A stretch of DNA of 64,000 nt from Fusicatenibacter_A intestinipullorum (GCA_019117495.1 DWZP01000031.1:186001-250000), one strand, 5' to 3'; counted from the first letter of the stretch, positions 1 through 8,525 are shown. Made by a program: numbers and translations. The notes: generated from the letters alone by a model not told the origin.

Positions 1-242
1 GCTGGATGCTTTATGTGCCGATGGGCTTTATGTTTGCCGCAACCATGAGCGCGCTTGCCATGAGCATTTACGGCATTGTCAATAAACTCGTTACCGGCGC
101 ACCGTTTGGCATGCTTACCGACGGTTTGCAGCTTGTTGTTGCCATTGCCCTTATTATTCTGGCACTTTTAATTGCCACCAACGGGCTTAAAACTTTGTGC
201 GGCAGCAAAGCCGGAAGCAAAAATGAAGCCGCAAACGCATAA
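1..242 (+). CDS. CstA-like carbon starvation protein, C-terminal end (partial)
   Basis: The open frame enters from the left edge (first full codon at position 3), so the N-terminus lies outside the window. About 79 residues remain, with two hydrophobic segments (one starting near WMLYVPMGF, one near LVVAIALIILALLIA) and a short polar tail. The phrase of aromatic and Met residues followed by ATMSALAMSIY resembles the last membrane helices of CstA/YjiY-family peptide or pyruvate transporters. This would be an inner-membrane protein. The family call rests on a short tail and is tentative; another polytopic transporter is possible. A rho-independent terminator follows immediately. Confidence 0.45.
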   Translation, partial: WMLYVPMGFMFAATMSALAMSIYGIVNKLVTGAPFGMLTDGLQLVVAIALIILALLIATNGLKTLCGSKAGSKNEAANA

Positions 243-261
243 TTAAATGTAAAAATTTTGT

Positions 262-297
262 GGCGCAGCCTGTAATACGCACGGGCTGTGCCTTTTT
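262..297 (+). terminator. Intrinsic terminator after the CstA-like gene
   Basis: Stem GGCGCAGCC (262-270) pairs with GGCTGTGCC (284-292) with one G-U pair and is followed by a T run. It lies just after the stop codon. Confidence 0.75.
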
Positions 298-386
298 ATG
301 CGATTATTTTTTTACTGAATACTGTTTTTTTAATCTGAATTGTGTTAGAATTATTACATAGCCATTTTATCTTGGGAGGTAAGAGA

Positions 387-944
387 ATGAAAAAATTATT
401 TAATCTGTTAATGGTAGCCCTGATGGCTGTATGTTTTGCTGTTCCCGCTATGGGCAAAGCCGAAGCCGCTAAAGTTGTAGTACTTCCTCTGGTTAACAAC
501 TCCGGTTCCGAAACCGCAGGCCAGATTTATATCAGCGGCGCTATTCAGCTGTTCGATTATCCTGAATACGAACTGCTTGAAAATGACGCTACCAACGATG
601 CTATTGCAGCTGAAAACATTGGTAAAGACGGCGCTTCCAAAGACGCTATGGTACGCATTGCCAAAGCATCCGGTGCAGACCTTGTTGTCGGCATGGTTCT
701 TGATACCTGCGAAGACAACCCGGTATTCCCGAGCGCAGAACGCATTCTGAAACTTGACATCACCGGCAAAACCTATGCTTACAGCGCAGTAAACGGCAAG
801 TTCTATGAACACCGCATTTATGAGGACAAAGAAATCGACGAAACCCTTACCAGCCGCTGGGATTGGGTAAGCGAAGAATTTGGCCGCTGCGTAACCCGCG
901 AAATGAAACGCGTTGACAAAGCATTCATGGAAAACGACTTTTAA
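387..944 (+). CDS. Exported protein of unknown function, CsgG-like fold suspected
   Basis: A 185-residue protein. The ATG at 387 is chosen because GGGAGG lies about 7 nt upstream and because it begins a clean signal peptide: basic MKK, hydrophobic core LLMVALMAVCFAVPA, and AEA just before the mature AKVVVLPLVNN. The mature part shows a beta strand (VVVLPLVNNSG), then later GADLVVGMVLD. This pattern is seen in the N-terminal domain of CsgG/LpoB-like periplasmic proteins, where a VAVLPF strand and a GAD-lv-G strand form the core. There is no lipobox and no membrane helix after the signal. It has its own terminator. Location is probably periplasm or envelope. I do not recognise a named family and the fold call is inference. 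Confidence 0.6.
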   Translation: MKKLFNLLMVALMAVCFAVPAMGKAEAAKVVVLPLVNNSGSETAGQIYISGAIQLFDYPEYELLENDATNDAIAAENIGKDGASKDAMVRIAKASGADLVVGMVLDTCEDNPVFPSAERILKLDITGKTYAYSAVNGKFYEHRIYEDKEIDETLTSRWDWVSEEFGRCVTREMKRVDKAFMENDF

Positions 945-961
945 TTAACGGCTGATATTCG

Positions 962-992
962 GGCTCCTGCTTTTAGGCAGGGGCCTTTTTAT
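962..992 (+). terminator. Intrinsic terminator
   Basis: Nine-base-pair stem GGCTCCTGC (962-970) with GCAGGGGCC (977-985) followed by TTTTT. It ends the exported-protein gene. Confidence 0.8.
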
Positions 993-1088
993 TTTGCAGG
1001 TGGAAAAAATTATGTCTATATGGTAAAATTAAATGATAGAGTCAGCTTTATCTTAACGGAATTATTATATAGACAGGAGGATGGCACT

Positions 1089-1946
1089 TTGAATAATGAC
1101 ATCCATATAATTTTGGACAGCATTGCTTCCGCCGCGGAAACGCCGCTGGTGCATGACGCACGCTGCCATATTTTGCAGCTTATTTTCCGCCATAAAGCGG
1201 TTGAGTGGCGCGATGGCGAAAAAACGCCGGAAGAAATGTTTAAAATGGTGAAGGAAAGCGGCGAACTGCCGAAAACTTCCCAACCGCCGGTTGGCGAGTT
1301 TTTGGATTTGTTTACGAGCCTTGCCGAAGAAGGAAAGAAAGTTATAGGTATTTTTGTAGACAGCGTTTTAAGCGGAACTTACCATACCGCCTGCATGGCA
1401 GCGCGGCAGGTAATGCAGGAAATTCCCGGTGCCGATATCCGCATTTTCGACAGCCTTACGGCGGCAACGCCCATCAGCGCACTGGCGCTTGATATTTTGA
1501 AAAAAGCCGATGAAGGCGCCGGTATGGATGAACTGGAAGTGTTTATTAACGGCGCCATTGCACGTACGGAAACCTGTTTTTCGGTAAATACACTGGAATA
1601 TTTGCAGAAGGGCGGGCGCATAGGTGCTGTTGGCGCGCTGCTCGGAAGCCTTTTGGGCATACGCCCGGTAATAACTTTGGATAAGGAAGGCAAACTTGTT
1701 GTAGCCGCCAAATGCCGCACCCGCAGCAAGGTGCTTAATACAATGCTTGAAATTTCTTCTTCGCACGGAGAGCTTGAAAGAATTTGCATTGCCCATGAAG
1801 GCGCGGAAAAAGACGCCGAATATCTTTACGAAGAAATGACAAAGCGTTATCCCGGTGTGCCGGTACTGATGACCGGCATCGGCGCTGTTTTGGCCACCCA
1901 TTTGGGGCCCGGCTGCATTGGGCTTTTTGTACGTACCAAAGAATAA
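1089..1946 (+). CDS. DegV family fatty-acid-binding protein (FakB-like)
   Basis: A 285-residue protein. I place the start at TTG 1089: AGGAGG sits at 1075-1080, 8 nt upstream, and this start gives the family's usual beginning (NNDIHIILDS, compare IvtDS in DegV). DegV/FakB proteins bind a fatty acid and present it to the kinase FakA. Family features seen are WRDGEKTPEEMF, the SGTYHTA motif (S-G-T for lipid phosphate binding), the FDSLTA strand, and LEYLQKGGRIG followed by a GIRPVI segment. It lies 58 nt upstream of the DAK/FakA gene, so binding protein and kinase are paired. The N-terminal motif is more diverged than usual. Confidence 0.88.
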   Translation: MNNDIHIILDSIASAAETPLVHDARCHILQLIFRHKAVEWRDGEKTPEEMFKMVKESGELPKTSQPPVGEFLDLFTSLAEEGKKVIGIFVDSVLSGTYHTACMAARQVMQEIPGADIRIFDSLTAATPISALALDILKKADEGAGMDELEVFINGAIARTETCFSVNTLEYLQKGGRIGAVGALLGSLLGIRPVITLDKEGKLVVAAKCRTRSKVLNTMLEISSSHGELERICIAHEGAEKDAEYLYEEMTKRYPGVPVLMTGIGAVLATHLGPGCIGLFVRTKE

Positions 1947-2004
1947 ATCCGGCGCGGCCGGAAAATAAAAAGGCAGGGCTATCTGCCATAATCAAGGAGT
2001 GAAG

Positions 2005-3636
2005 ATGAACTTAACACAGACGGCTGTAATTAACGGCCACGATATAAAAAACATGCTGCTGGGCGCTTATGCGGCTTTTGCCGCCGGTTACCGGCAGATT
2101 GACGAATTAAACGTGTTTCCGGTGCCTGACGGCGATACCGGGACGAATATGATGCGCACCATGGAAGCGGTGCACCGTGCGCTTTTGCCGCTTGATACGG
2201 ATTCTGCGGCGGAGGTTGGCGCAGCGGCTGCCAAAAGTGCCATTATGGGCGCGCGCGGCAACAGCGGCGTAATACTTTCGCAGCTTTTGCGCGGCATTGG
2301 GCGCGGGCTGGCAGGCAAAGCGCGCGTTACAGGCAACGAGCTGGGCAAGGCCTTTCAGTTTGGCATTTTATATGCCTACCGCAGCGTTGCCAAACCGGTG
2401 GAAGGCACCATTTTAACGGTGGCGCGCGGCATAGCTAAAGAGGCTTACCACGCAGTGCGCCGCGGTGAGGACTTTACCGAAATTTTAACCGAAGCCATTG
2501 CCGGCGGCAAAAAAGAACTGGCACGCACGCCGGAACTTTTGCCCGCTTTAAAAGCAGCCGGTGTGGTTGATGCCGGCGGCCAGGGCCTGATTGTATTTTT
2601 GCAGGGCTGCTTAAACGGCCTTCTGGGCAAAAACTTGCCGGAGAAAGATGAGCAGCATATATCCGTTAATAAAATTGCCGCCCTGCCGGCAGAAGAAGTT
2701 GACTTAACAAATCCGTACTGTACGGAATTTATTGTAAAAAATACGGCAGTGGATGATAAAACCGTGCGCGCTGCGTTATCGCCGTTAGGCAATTCGCTTA
2801 TTGTAGCGGCAATGGATGACGTTGTAAAAGTGCATATCCATACTGCCAACCCGGGCGTTGTTTTGCAGCAGGCACTTGAATGGGGCACGCTGCACGATAT
2901 TAAAATTGACAACATGGCAGAGCAGCACGAACACCGCGTATTCAGCGCGGCGGCAGTGCAGCAGCCGGCACCAAAAAAAGAAGGCACGGGCCTTGTAAGC
3001 GTGGCGGCAGGCAGCGGCATTGCGCAAATTATGCTGGCGCAGGGCGTTGATGAAATCATCAGCGGCGGGCAGAGCATGAACCCGCCTGTGGAAGAATTTG
3101 TACACGCCATTGAAAACGGCGCTTACAGCAAATATATTATTCTGCCCAACAATAAAAACATAGTGCTGGCAGCCCAGCAGGCGCAAAAACTGCTTGGAGC
3201 GGACCGTGTAAGCTATGTGCCGACCATTAATCTGGCGCAGGGCATTGCCGCCGTTCTGGCGTTTGATTCTTCGCAGACGATGGAAGAAAATACTGCCGCT
3301 ATGAAGAAAGCGGCGCAGAGCGCACATTGTGCGGCAGTAAGCATTGCCGTGCGCGACAGCGTTGTTGGCGGGCTGCCCATTATTAAGGGCGATTATATCG
3401 GCCTGTTGGAAAATAAAATCGTCTGCACAGGCTCCGGCTTAAACGAAGCGGCCGTAGGCGCGGTGCAGAAAGCCGGTACGGATTGGGAGCTTTTAACCCT
3501 GTACTATGGCAGCGATATTACCGAAAACGAAGCGCAAAGCGCAGCGGCAGAACTTGAAAAGCTGTGCCCCGGCGCGGAAGTAGAGGTGCTTGAAGGCGCG
3601 CAGCCTTTATACCCGCTGATTATAACTTTGGAATAG
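2005..3636 (+). CDS. DAK2 domain protein, fatty acid kinase FakA (YloV-like)
   Basis: A 543-residue cytoplasmic kinase. ATG 2005 is preferred over GTG 1999, because the ribosome site AAGGAG (1994-1999) overlaps the GTG and lies 5 nt from the ATG. The N-terminal DhaL/DAK2 domain carries the Mg-ATP signature FPVPDGDTGTNM and the GARGNSGVILSQLLRG segment. The middle has the DAGGQG motif and the C-terminal half is the DegV-like YloV domain. FakA phosphorylates FakB-bound fatty acids for phospholipid synthesis. The DegV gene directly upstream supports a working Fak pair. Length matches the family (about 550 residues). Confidence 0.9.
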   Translation: MNLTQTAVINGHDIKNMLLGAYAAFAAGYRQIDELNVFPVPDGDTGTNMMRTMEAVHRALLPLDTDSAAEVGAAAAKSAIMGARGNSGVILSQLLRGIGRGLAGKARVTGNELGKAFQFGILYAYRSVAKPVEGTILTVARGIAKEAYHAVRRGEDFTEILTEAIAGGKKELARTPELLPALKAAGVVDAGGQGLIVFLQGCLNGLLGKNLPEKDEQHISVNKIAALPAEEVDLTNPYCTEFIVKNTAVDDKTVRAALSPLGNSLIVAAMDDVVKVHIHTANPGVVLQQALEWGTLHDIKIDNMAEQHEHRVFSAAAVQQPAPKKEGTGLVSVAAGSGIAQIMLAQGVDEIISGGQSMNPPVEEFVHAIENGAYSKYIILPNNKNIVLAAQQAQKLLGADRVSYVPTINLAQGIAAVLAFDSSQTMEENTAAMKKAAQSAHCAAVSIAVRDSVVGGLPIIKGDYIGLLENKIVCTGSGLNEAAVGAVQKAGTDWELLTLYYGSDITENEAQSAAAELEKLCPGAEVEVLEGAQPLYPLIITLE

Positions 3637-3645
3637 CATAAAATT

Positions 3646-3672
3646 AAGGCATGCAGGCCGCATGCCTTTTGT
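3646..3672 (+). terminator. Intrinsic terminator between fakA and lysO
   Basis: Perfect stem AAGGCATGC (3646-3654) / GCATGCCTT (3660-3668) with a 5-nt loop and a T-rich tail. A potential upstream ATG for the next gene (3651) lies inside this hairpin, which argues for the later start at 3687. Confidence 0.8.
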
Positions 3673-3686
3673 TTTGGAGGGGACTT

Positions 3687-3977
3687 ATGCAGGAAATCAT
3701 GCTGGCGATTGTTCTCGGCATTGCCGTGGGGCTCGCCAATTTGCTGAGCTATAAAATAAAATTTTATTTGAGTAAACTTTCTACGCTGTGCCTGTGTACT
3801 ATGCTGTTTTGCCTTGGCGCAAAAATCGGCTGTGATGACGCGCTGCTCGCAAAACTGGGTACGCTCGGCGTTCAGGCCGGAGCCATTGCCTTTGGCGCGG
3901 TTTGCGGCAGCATACTTTTTTTATCTGCCGCCATTAAAATGCTGGCGCGCCCGGCAGATACAGAGGAGGGCGAGTAA
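3687..3977 (+). CDS. lysO: LysO family lysine exporter, N-terminal half protein
   Basis: A 96-residue membrane protein with about three hydrophobic helices. The start ATG 3687 has GGAGG just upstream. It matches the N-terminal part of LysO/YbjE (DUF340), which exports L-lysine; in many enterobacteria LysO is one chain of about 300 residues. Here the same fold is spread over two genes whose ends overlap by one base (TAATG at 3975-3979), so the two chains are probably made together and assemble. Such two-gene forms occur in anaerobic Firmicutes. Substrate is inferred from family only. Confidence 0.7.
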   Translation: MQEIMLAIVLGIAVGLANLLSYKIKFYLSKLSTLCLCTMLFCLGAKIGCDDALLAKLGTLGVQAGAIAFGAVCGSILFLSAAIKMLARPADTEEGE

Positions 3978-4576
3978 TGCTTAGTGTTGCCGTTTCTCTC
4001 GTTGGCGGGCTGCTTTTTGGCTATTTGTTTTTAGATACTGGCGTTAAAGACACGCTGGATTTAATTTTAATGTCGGCGCTGGACGTAATGATTTTTATTG
4101 CCGGTATCGAAATCGGCAGTAACCGCGGCATCTTAAAACGCATCTGCAACGTGCACAGCGCGCTGCTGGCGCTTGCCATACCTTTGGCGGTAGCCTGCGG
4201 CAGCATTTGCGGCGCACTGCTTTTGGGGCATATCGCCGGGCTGAGCGCGTATGATTCGCTGCTTGTTGGCGGCGGGCTTGGATGGTACAGCTTTTCTTCG
4301 GTTGTTATCAGTGCTATGTACAGTACGGAAATTGGTACAGTAGCGTTTTTGGCAAATATGATGCGCGAAATTTCCGGCTTCTTTTTAATACCGCTTTTGG
4401 TGCGCGTGCATAAATTTCTGGCGCTTGCCCCCAGCGGCGCGGCTACTATGGACAGCGGGCTGCCGGTAGTAATAAAATATACTAATTTGCATGTCGGTAT
4501 GTACTCCTTCATTAACGGGCTGGTGCTTACCCTCATTGTGCCGGTGCTCATTTCGTGGCTGTTGAGTTTAAGATGA
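3977..4576 (+). CDS. lysO: LysO family lysine exporter, C-terminal half protein
   Basis: A 199-residue polytopic membrane protein, translationally coupled to the preceding 96-residue half (one-base overlap). The GGGLGWYSFSSVV segment followed by a conserved MMREISGFFLIPLL helix is typical of the LysO C-terminal domain, where the transport core lies. Together the two chains add up to about 295 residues, the length of single-chain LysO. Role: efflux of lysine or a related cationic amino acid across the inner membrane. The gene ends in a strong terminator hairpin. Confidence 0.78.
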   Translation: MLSVAVSLVGGLLFGYLFLDTGVKDTLDLILMSALDVMIFIAGIEIGSNRGILKRICNVHSALLALAIPLAVACGSICGALLLGHIAGLSAYDSLLVGGGLGWYSFSSVVISAMYSTEIGTVAFLANMMREISGFFLIPLLVRVHKFLALAPSGAATMDSGLPVVIKYTNLHVGMYSFINGLVLTLIVPVLISWLLSLR

Positions 4577-4601
4577 AAAATATCGTCAATTTATAAAATA
4601 A

Positions 4602-4637
4602 AACCTGCCTTGCGTAAAAACGCCCGGCAGGTTGTTT
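4602..4637. terminator. Terminator hairpin, copy 1 of a repeated element
   Basis: Stem AACCTGCC (4602-4609) / GGCAGGTT (4626-4633) followed by TTTT. A second copy with the same stem and the same TTGCGT start of the loop lies at 6164-6195. It ends lysO on the plus strand. Confidence 0.75.
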
Positions 4638-4872
4638 TATGTTTGTAACTGATTATGCAGTTGTAATTTGTACTGCTCTTTTATTTTCGCAAAGTGTTTG
4701 CACTGTTTCAGCGATGCAAAAATGCTGCGGCTCTTTCGATTCCGTCCGGGCATGGCACCAGACTCTTATACAAAGTGCCTAAATTTAGCCGCCGCAGTTT
4801 TTGTATCTTGCTTCACAGTGTAAACACTTTGCTTTGCAGTTTAGTATATTGTCAGATTAAATGTGAGATTGA
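4634..4872. other. Intergenic, no supported gene
   Basis: AT-rich stretch at the 3' end of the island. One plus-strand open frame of 66 codons exists (4694-4894), but it has no ribosome site and runs into the reverse-strand gene. I see no promoter or RNA gene. Confidence 0.5.
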
Positions 4873-5274
4873 TTATTCGATTACCATATTGTAATATTCT
4901 TCACCATCTTCGCTAGTATATGGTACAGCGTAAAATCGCTTGCCAATAAGTGTCCTTAAATTTTTTATATCTTCCAAATCAAGTGAGCCAAATTCTTGAT
5001 AGCAAATAATTTCACTGCTTTGGTTTAATTGCTCATAGAAATCTGTAACGAACAAATTAAATTCATCCAGAATACCTTCGATTGGAATTTGCGTAAGATT
5101 GCTGGGTGAGGCATTTTCCTCACCATAGCATTCTGGTTCCATTTCAAAGGTAAGAGAAGTTACAAAAATATCATTGGAATCATAAGGGGATTTAGTTTTA
5201 TAAATTCCGTCCGATATTTTTTGAAAATCAGATGTCATATATTTTTGGGGTGTGAAATTTTGAAAATTTTTCAT
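4873..5274 (-). CDS. Hypothetical protein, small acidic, immunity-like context
   Basis: A 133-residue soluble acidic protein with no membrane segment and no motif I can name. A ribosome site (AGGAG) lies about 11 nt before the ATG at 5274. Codon use is AT-rich, unlike the GC-richer neighbours. It lies 66 nt downstream of a DUF4274 gene in the same direction, with no obvious terminator between them, so the two may be co-transcribed. Small acidic proteins next to DUF4274 genes are often immunity proteins of polymorphic toxin systems. That is context only, and no toxin gene is present. Confidence 0.6.
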   Translation of the reverse strand: MKNFQNFTPQKYMTSDFQKISDGIYKTKSPYDSNDIFVTSLTFEMEPECYGEENASPSNLTQIPIEGILDEFNLFVTDFYEQLNQSSEIICYQEFGSLDLEDIKNLRTLIGKRFYAVPYTSEDGEEYYNMVIE

Positions 5275-5340
5275 ATCGTCTTAACTCCTATAAATTTTTG
5301 ATTTGGAGCTTTTCTCTATTTCCAGATAAATAGAAAGTTA

Positions 5341-5904
5341 TTATCTAAATGCTGCTGGCACATGGCAATATGGTTCCCGAGTGAAATCAAGATTAGCGGG
5401 TTGTTCATCAACTAACTCTCCATTCCACTCAAGTCCGGTTTTGAAAGCGTTTGCAGCAGCCTTTGCTTCCATTTTTGTTAATAGCAACGCCGCATCCCGG
5501 TTTATATCTTCCTCACTGCACTTTGATGGGCTGCCGTATTTGTCGTAATAATAAGTTGGGCCGCAAAGCCAGTAGACCATTTTAGCAGTAACTATATCAC
5601 AAGCGGGATTCATTACAATTTGTTCAACTGTAAACATTCCATCATCATAATTATAATCTGCAATCATGTAGTGGAGTTCTTCAGCGGATGTGATATGCGA
5701 AAATAATTCTGCAATTTCTTTTTTATAAGCTTCAAAACCTATTTCTCTTTGACGGCAGAATCCTTTGTAAAATTCTTCTTCCTCACAGCCTTCCATTTCA
5801 TCGTCAAACTCATCTTGTTCCATGTCTAAATAATAGTCATCTCCAGCACAAGACGCACGTTCCATAAGAATATCAAGTTCTTTTTTTCTTTCTTCTGACA
5901 GCAT
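5341..5904 (-). CDS. DUF4274 domain protein, probable immunity protein
   Basis: A 187-residue acidic cytoplasmic protein. I use ATG 5904, which has AAGGAGGAT about 8 nt upstream; an in-frame ATG at 5934 lacks such a site. The segment from about residue 70 to 120 (SAEELHYMIADYNYDDG, then NPACDIVTAKMVYWLCGP and paired tyrosines) matches the DUF4274 pattern: an NyDdG turn, an npkCD motif and a hydrophobic fwl-gp segment. DUF4274 proteins are linked to immunity functions in polymorphic toxin loci. No cognate toxin is in the window, so it would be an orphan. AT-rich composition suggests acquisition. Confidence 0.7.
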   Translation of the reverse strand: MLSEERKKELDILMERASCAGDDYYLDMEQDEFDDEMEGCEEEEFYKGFCRQREIGFEAYKKEIAELFSHITSAEELHYMIADYNYDDGMFTVEQIVMNPACDIVTAKMVYWLCGPTYYYDKYGSPSKCSEEDINRDAALLLTKMEAKAAANAFKTGLEWNGELVDEQPANLDFTREPYCHVPAAFR

Positions 5905-6163
5905 GATAATATCCTCCTTATCTAATAAATACATTGAATTGAGGTTTATTATTCTAATTATATTTTAACATAAATAATTAAGAAAAAATTTTAATGTGGT
6001 ATATGAATTATCAAAAATTATTAAATTTACATAGGCATCATAAGGCTGTTATAAAACTAAAATTGGCTTTGTATAAAAAGTAACAGCAGTAAAAACTAAC
6101 TTAATAAATAATAAACTTAATTATAATTAAAAACGTAAATGTAATCATATACAAATAAAACAA
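5905..6163. other. AT-rich intergenic region upstream of the DUF4274 gene
   Basis: Very AT-rich and without an open frame worth calling. It must hold the promoter of the two reverse-strand island genes, though no consensus pair stands out enough to place. Confidence 0.4.
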
Positions 6164-6199
6164 AACCTGCCTTGCGTTAGTGCGCCTGGCAGGTTATTT
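6164..6199. terminator. Terminator hairpin, copy 2 of a repeated element
   Basis: Stem AACCTGCC (6164-6171) / GGCAGGTT (6188-6195), with T-rich sequence on both strands. It serves as terminator of the reverse-strand tex gene. It repeats the hairpin at 4602-4633 in the same orientation. Confidence 0.7.
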
Positions 6200-6222
6200 T
6201 ATTTCTGCTTTAAGCAGGATAT

Positions 6223-8387
6223 TTAATTTTTATTGCGTGCGGCGGCTCGTTTTAAACTTAAGCCTATTCTATTGCGTGCTTCGTCGATGCTGATAATTTC
6301 CGCTTCTACAATATCGCCGACAGCAACAACATCAAGCGGATGGCGGAAGCGTTTATCAGACAGTTCGCTGCGGTGCGCAAAGCCGCTTATTTTTAAGCCT
6401 ATATCGATAAATACGCCAAAGTCTACCACGTTTTGCACGCGCCCTTTAACAATGCTGCCAATGGCAAGGTCACTTAATTTGGCAACGTGTTTGCGTGTTA
6501 ATGGCGGCGGTGTGTCTTCGCGCGGGTCGCGCCCGGGGCGTGCAAGTGCTGCCAAAATGTCCGTAACGGTGGGCAGCCCGGCATCAAGCGTTTTGGCTAT
6601 CTGTTCAGCGTCGGCGTTTGCGGCGGCGTGCTGTAATTCTGTGCCGGTGCAGTCTTTTAATCCAAAGCCCAAAAGTTTTATAATTTTTTCCGTCAGCTTG
6701 TAGCTTTCCGGATGTACGCTGGTGTTGTCAAGCGGGTTTTGGGCGCCTGCAATGCGTAAAAAGCCTGCGCACTGCGTAAAGGCGGCGGGGCCAAGCCTGC
6801 TTACTTTTAAAAGTTCCTTGCGGGCGGTAAAGCTGCCGTGTTCATCGCGCCAGGTAATAATGTTTTTGGCAACGGTTGGCGAAACGCCTGCCACATAACT
6901 TAAAAGTGCGGGCGAGGCGGTGTTAAGTTCCACGCCAACGTGGTTAACGCAGCTTTCCACAACGCCGGTGAGCGTTTCGGCCAGTTCTTTCTGGTTAATG
7001 TCGTGCTGGTACTGCCCTACGCAATGGCCTTCGGCTCAATTTTTACAAGCTCTGCCAGCGGGTCCTGCACGCGGCGTGCTATGGAAACCGCACCGCGCAG
7101 AGAAACATCAAGCTCCGGCAGTTCTTCGCGTGCCAGCTTGGAGGCGGAATATACGGAAGCGCCTGCTTCGCTGACAATGGTGTAGGCAATGTTAAGCCGG
7201 TGTTTTTCAATCATCTGAGAGGTAAATTCTTCCGTTTCGTAAGAAGCGGTGCCGTTGCCGATGGCAACAAGCGTTACGCCGTAAGTGTTTACAAGGTTTA
7301 AAAAGCCTGCTTCGGCTTGCGCCTTTTGTTTTTCGCTGCCGGTAATATATAAAGCGTCTGTGGCCAGTGTTTTGCCCTGCGGGCTGATGACAGCCGCCTT
7401 GCAGCCGGTGCGGTAGCCGGGGTCAAGCCCGAGCACGGTGTGCCCGGCAACGGGCTGCTGTAATAACAGCTGGCGCAGATTGGCCGCAAAAATGCTGATG
7501 GCCTGCTTTTCGGCTTTTTCGGTAAGTTCGTTTCTTATTTCACGTTCCAGTGAAGGGAAAATAAGGCGTTTGTAGCTGTCGGCAAGTGTCGCTGTGTACA
7601 TTTCCGTCCATACGGTGTGTTGCTGTATTTTAAGTTTGCGCGCCAGTCTTTCGGTCATAATTTCGGCGGGGTATTTAAGGCTTACTTTTAGGAGCCCTTT
7701 GCTTTCGCCACGGTTTAATGCCAAAATGCGGTGCGGCGGCAGGCGGTGTACGGGTTCGGCATAATCCGCGTACATTAAAAAATCTTTGGCTTCTTTTTCG
7801 TCTGCGCCAAGCGCCGATGCAAGCTCGGCGTTCTTCCACAGTTCGCGGCGTATAAAATCGCGCACGGCGGCATTATCCGAGATGTTTTCGGCAACAATGT
7901 CCATTGCGCCTTGCCACGCTTCTTCGGCGCTGTTTACGCCTTTTTCCGCATCAATATGCAGTGCGGCAAGATTTTCAAGCGGCAGCGGCGGCTGTACCTG
8001 CTGTGTTATAAGTTCTGCCAGCGGCTCCAGCCCTTTTTCGCGGGCTATCTGCGCGCGGGTGCGCTTTTTGGGGCGGTAGGGCAGGTATAAATCCTCAAGT
8101 TCCTGCATTTTTACTGCGGCGTCAATCTGCGTTTTAAGTTCCGGCGTCAGTTTTTCCTGCGCTTCAATGGCGGCAAGTATTTCCGTACGGCGTTCTTCCA
8201 GTTGGCGCAGGTATTTGGCCCGTTCTTCAATGCTGCGCAGCGCTTCTTCGTCCAAAGTGCCGGTGGCTTCTTTGCGGTAGCGCGCAATAAAGGGTATGGT
8301 GTTGCCTCCGTCCAAAAGTTCCAGCGCGGCGTGCACCTGCTGCGGTTTTACTTTCAGCTCGGCTGCTATAATCTGTTCAATAGTCAT
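6223..8387 (-). pseudogene. tex: tex, S1 RNA-binding transcription accessory protein, frameshifted
   Basis: The full Tex protein (about 720 residues) is encoded in two frames. Residues 1-456 (8387 to 7017) hold the N-terminal helical region and the YqgF/RuvC-like domain (VLGLDPGYRTGCKAAV), then stop at IEPKAIA. The rest (down to 6223) holds the helix-hairpin-helix segment (NTASPALLSYVAGVS) and the S1 domain (VGSIVKGRVQNVVDFGVFIDIG type). Reading across, the reverse strand has ATTGCGTAGGG where the conserved IGVGQYQHD motif needs ATTGGCGTAGGG. One base is therefore missing near 7021. Everything else is intact, so this is either a very recent mutation or a sequencing error. Tex binds nucleic acid and affects transcription and stress tolerance. 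Confidence 0.85.
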
Positions 8388-8489
8388 GGCGTACCTCGTT
8401 TTACAAAAATAATATTACTACATTCGCCGCGGTTAGGAAAAATCCTTGTGGCGTTTTAGTGAAATATTTTTGTCAACGGATAATGAATA

Positions 8490-8518
8490 TTGACAGAGAA
8501 AATCTTATTTAATATAAT
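8490..8518 (+). promoter_or_regulatory. Sigma-A promoter of the fur/perR gene
   Basis: Perfect -35 TTGACA (8490-8495), 17-nt spacer, perfect -10 TATAAT (8513-8518). Confidence 0.85.
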
Positions 8519-8525
8519 TATTAAA
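8508..8525 (+). promoter_or_regulatory. Inverted repeat over the -10, candidate autoregulatory operator
   Basis: TTTAATATAATTATTAAA is a perfect 7-4-7 inverted repeat that covers the -10 box. It resembles but does not equal the 7-1-7 PerR/Fur box. Use as an operator is inference. Confidence 0.4.

Noticed and set aside
1020..1088. Upstream ATG extension of the DegV gene
   Set aside because: It would add 23 residues not found in the family, and it contains the AGGAGG site used by TTG 1089.
3651..3686. Upstream ATG extension of the first lysO gene
   Set aside because: It lies inside the terminator hairpin of the preceding gene, while ATG 3687 has a proper ribosome site.
3687..4576. Frameshift splitting lysO
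   Set aside because: The two halves join by a clean TAATG stop-start overlap with a ribosome site (GGAGGG) before the second start. This points to a genuine two-gene form rather than a broken gene.
4694..4894. A 66-codon plus-strand frame after lysO
   Set aside because: No ribosome site or family resemblance, and it overlaps the tail of the convergent hypothetical gene.
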